From Lumnitzera littorea (Eukaryota; Streptophyta; Magnoliopsida; Myrtales; Combretaceae), in assembly GCA_024138015.1 (NCBI GenBank), contig JAMXBB010000011.1, positions 80,483,330-80,547,329 of the forward strand: a stretch of 64,000 nt of DNA, given 5' to 3'. Position numbers and translations under genes: made by a program. The notes under the pieces were generated by a model. The model worked only from the letters and a program-made list of their open reading frames with translations. It had not been told where the DNA came from and searched no databases. Each line of letters begins with the position of its first letter. The first letter of the stretch is position 1. Below are positions 60,541 to 64,000 of this stretch, piece by piece.

Positions 60541-62440
60541 TTTACATGCTCCATTATCATCAATTGCTGCCTATTCTCATGATATCCCCCAATCTTCTCT
60601 GATCCTTAACGGCCGTACAAATAATGTTTGGCGGTTGGATGTATTTTCTTAGGTGCCGTCCATTGATTTGTGATATTTGGGTTTGTTGAATGCTTGGGTA
60701 GTGAAATAATGGTTTAAGGAGGCGATGGTGGGCATTGAAGCGGGCAATAGGATTATCCAGTTGAAGCGCTCATTTCAGTTATAGCTATCGTATTCGTATC
60801 TGTATTCCACCATTCCTTTTGTCCAGTTGAGCTCCCTAGACCCGGTTCCAACATTCATACAACACGACAAAGAGAAACATACACCGAAGGAAACTTTGCT
60901 CGCTGTGTGTGTCTTTTCCTATTCAATTGATTTGTAGATAGGGTTTGTTTAATTAGGGCAATATAACAAGAGTTTTGGTGCGATGTGAAGGATTAAGGGC
61001 TGGTAAGGGTGGGGGAAGGAATGGACATCACTTTCAAAGTTTTTTAACGCTCCCTTCTCCTTGATGGAAAAGAGATTTTATTAGAAGTTTATTTCTCTTA
61101 TTTCGCATGGTTTCTATGATAATAATAGGTACACTAAATAATCATCATTAAGGTCACAATTGCAAAATTGCTTACAATCGGAGATGATATGGATGGAGCA
61201 AACCAAGGACAAGGAAACTACGTCTCCTTGAAAAGCTATAAGAGAGGATGATTCACATAATGGAAATGGTTTTTTTTTTTTTTTAATTAATAAAAATAAA
61301 ATAATTTTTCTTATTTTCTTTTAATAATATCTTCCACTTTATCCAATCACCATGCCACAACTAATCGCATGCTAATTCCCATGCTTAAATACCACATGAT
61401 ACTATTTATATCCATAAATATTACGCTATACCATAAAAAAGAATCAAGATCTCAATTTTCTCTCTCTTTATTTTAGTTGCATCAATTTTCATAAACTTTT
61501 AAATAAACTATTGTGATTTACTAAATTTCTGAGCTATCTTATAATGCTATTATAATGTCATTGTATTTTCTATAATTTAAACTATTAACTACACATGCAA
61601 GTATCTAAGAGAAGGGGGGATTAATAGAAATTGAAAAAGTAAAAATGAAGATGACCCATTTCTTGTTAGAAATATTAAGTTGTTTCAATCCTTTCTTTTC
61701 CTTTATCTAGGCCTAGTCTATGAAGAGTACCCATAGTCTAAATAATGAATATATATCAAATAGGATAGGGCAATTGTAATGGAAAAGGTTATATATTTTC
61801 CTCCGTGAATAAAACATATATATTTTATTTGGTATATTGAGGATAAATATTATATAATATAAGGTGCATGTAGAGAATACTATCAAGTTTCTATTATTAC
61901 AAAATTCAATTCAATATGTATATTCTCTTTTTGCACTTTGTGAAGAGCATATATCCTCTATCTACATTTTGAAAAAAAACAAACATAAATGGAATATATG
62001 CGCCACATGTTGTAACGTTTTTACTTAATTCACCATTCGACTTTAGCCGATTTGGTATGTGGGCATTTGTGCGATGGTAATTAGATTGTCCAAAGTTAAC
62101 ATTGTTGCAGTAAGGAGTTAGCAATTATATATACCATACTACAACATTTATCCTCCGTTTACACCGCTTAAAAAGTATATTATCAATTTAATTGGATGCC
62201 AGTGGCCCCGGAGTTCACTCCTCGTGCACAAACGAACTACGAAGACAAAAGTCGGAAAATGATGGAGAAGAAAAGTTTCTGAAACACTATCATCAGCTTT
62301 CAAGCACATGCCTATCGCATCGGAAACAGACATTTCGAATACACTATGCTTTTTCCATTTACAGGACTAGACAAACAGTTTCGAATTATATATCGATTTA
62401 ATTTATATATCATCAGCTCCGAATTGATAGGTTGTGAACC
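60541..62440. other. Intergenic, no feature recognised
   Basis: Unique-looking AT-rich DNA with T-tracts (61270-61284). A GC-richer patch at 60600-61020 is unexplained. No reading frame beyond about 70 codons. Confidence 0.4.
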
Positions 62441-64000
62441 GTTAGATCAACCTACCTTTAAATCAATAAATCAACCATCCAATTTACTCCTTTAAAAAAT
62501 AAAATAGAAAGAAAGAGAGAGAGAGAGAAAAAGGAGACCATTAAATAAAAAAATAATAATTAGATGATACTTATTAGGTAAGGGCATGTTAAAGCTACCT
62601 TCTTTACATTAGTGAAAGATAATTTTTTTAAAAATAATAACATCAAACTAATAATAGATAACTAATTATAAATTAATTATATATTAAAAATAGATTGAAA
62701 ATTCAATTTAAATTAATGTAAATCTTTTTTATAAAACTTGTCAAATATTAATGATTTGAATATGAATAAAAGATAAAATTTGATGGGAAAAAAATAAAAA
62801 AGTTAAAATCATATTAAGCTGAAAATTAATTAAAAAATTAAAAATTATTAATAAATTAATACAATTAAAAAAATATTATATTATTAAAATTATTAATATA
62901 TTTAAAAAATTAATAAAAAAATTATTTAAGAACCAAACCAGCTTAAAACCATCTCCCTCACAAACCGATTATAGTTTAGTCATGACCAAACCCGTAAACC
63001 AACCATTCCAAACCGACCAGCAGAGCAAGACCATACGGGACCACATCTCTAACGTGACAATTTTAGTAAAATACGGCCCTCCCGTTCCATTTTGCCTACG
63101 TTAAACTCCAACACTTGCCATTACTTCTATTGAAAAAAAAAAAAAAAAAAAAAGCTTTTTGTCAGCAACATGGCAACTTTTTTGGATTGCTTATGATAAA
63201 AAACAAGACATATGGTACAATAATGTGCAAGTCCCCCAAGCCAAAATATCTTGACAAAAAGGAATGTAAACTCTTTGTCGTTAGATTTTTGTTATATCAC
63301 GTTAAAATAAATATTAAACACATTATAATTATTACGCTAGAGTGTTTCCTCTTGGAGATAAAATTCTGATAAGAGTTTGACTTCACATCACATTCGCAAA
63401 ATAATACAACTTAAATAAATTATGGTTCACTATAAAAATAATCAAATGTTATGTTGACGATAATAGAAACTGAACTAATTCTAATCACAATACTCCTAGG
63501 TAAGTTTAATTATTGTCGAATCTTAAAAAGTAATTAAAACTCTAATTTGCCTTTTCTTTCCTCTTTACATTAGCAAATGGAAGAAAAATAATCTTCTTTC
63601 CAATATCCACTTAGCATTATCAAACGATATTCAAATTATCGCTGAAACCATTATTTATTGGGTCACTAATTTACTCTGCTTCCAATAATTGCGTTACTAT
63701 TTCAAAATAAATTATTAATTCTTTTCAAATAAAGTTATATGATTTTAGCATTTACTAAAATTTTTAATTAAAGGTTACATTATTGTGCCAGACTCCCTAG
63801 GACTTTATACAAAGAGGCTTTATCTTTTAGACAAATACCAAGACATTCATCTAGGTACAGATGGGATAGAAAAGGTTGTGAATTATAATCACTATGAATT
63901 GATTAATATGTAATATGTAATTAAATATATTTATGAAATGACATGCATCTTATTAGTATTCAATCATTTAACTTACTTTTTGAGATAATTTACACTTGAC
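62441..64000. other. Intergenic, possible hAT-type end at 63048
   Basis: Includes a (GA)n run near 62509-62530, a very AT-rich stretch 62600-62930, and an A-tract 63132-63152. The sequence ending at about 63048 reads, reversed, tagagatgtggtcccgtatgg followed by GC-richer subterminal sequence. That resembles an Ac-like hAT terminus, but its partner was not found. No gene recognised. Confidence 0.4.

Overview
This is flowering-plant nuclear DNA, most likely from a eudicot. Intergenic sequence is AT-rich, genes are split by GT-AG introns, and transposable-element remnants fill the space between genes. There are no operons, ribosome binding sites or CRISPR arrays. The three gene models come from reading splice sites and checking that the reading phase carries across every junction. 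I cannot name the species.

Layout. About 0.3-15 kb is a repeat block. It holds an old LTR-like copy (about 1124-4170), a Cassandra-like LTR carrying a 5S-rRNA-derived segment (about 5603-5831), and two roughly 3 kb long-terminal-repeat copies in inverted orientation meeting at 10338/10339. At 15195-18726 lies a complete but dead hAT transposon, with an 8-bp target duplication and a transposase whose blocks all stay in one frame despite stop codons. At 22413-22901 (minus) is an intronless gene for a small secreted/membrane protein. A Harbinger/Tourist-like MITE follows at 23490-23916. From 24 to 32 kb I see no gene.

At 32270-38886 (plus) is a ten-exon gene for the plant MenE homologue (AAE14-type o-succinylbenzoyl-CoA ligase, phylloquinone synthesis). 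Its first intron contains a roughly 0.6 kb trinucleotide array set between inverted AT-rich arms, and its shortest intron (102 bp) is in frame and free of stops. About 40.3-44.6 kb looks like part of a second, unrelated long LTR on the minus strand. Between 45.6 and 47.9 kb are a degenerate 47-bp repeat and a diverged direct duplication. At 48190-58855 (plus) is a twelve-exon gene for Obg-like ATPase 1 (OLA1/YchF), with a decayed plastid ycf2 fragment in intron 10. From 58.9 to 64 kb there is only intergenic DNA with simple repeats and weak transposon ends.

The three genes have unrelated roles: an extracytoplasmic protein of unknown function, plastid/peroxisomal naphthoquinone synthesis, and a translation-linked cytosolic P-loop ATPase. 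The most unusual part of the window is the long LTR family. Its LTR has a roughly 95-bp terminal inverted repeat and conserved internal splice signals, including a 58-nt exon of identical length in both copies.
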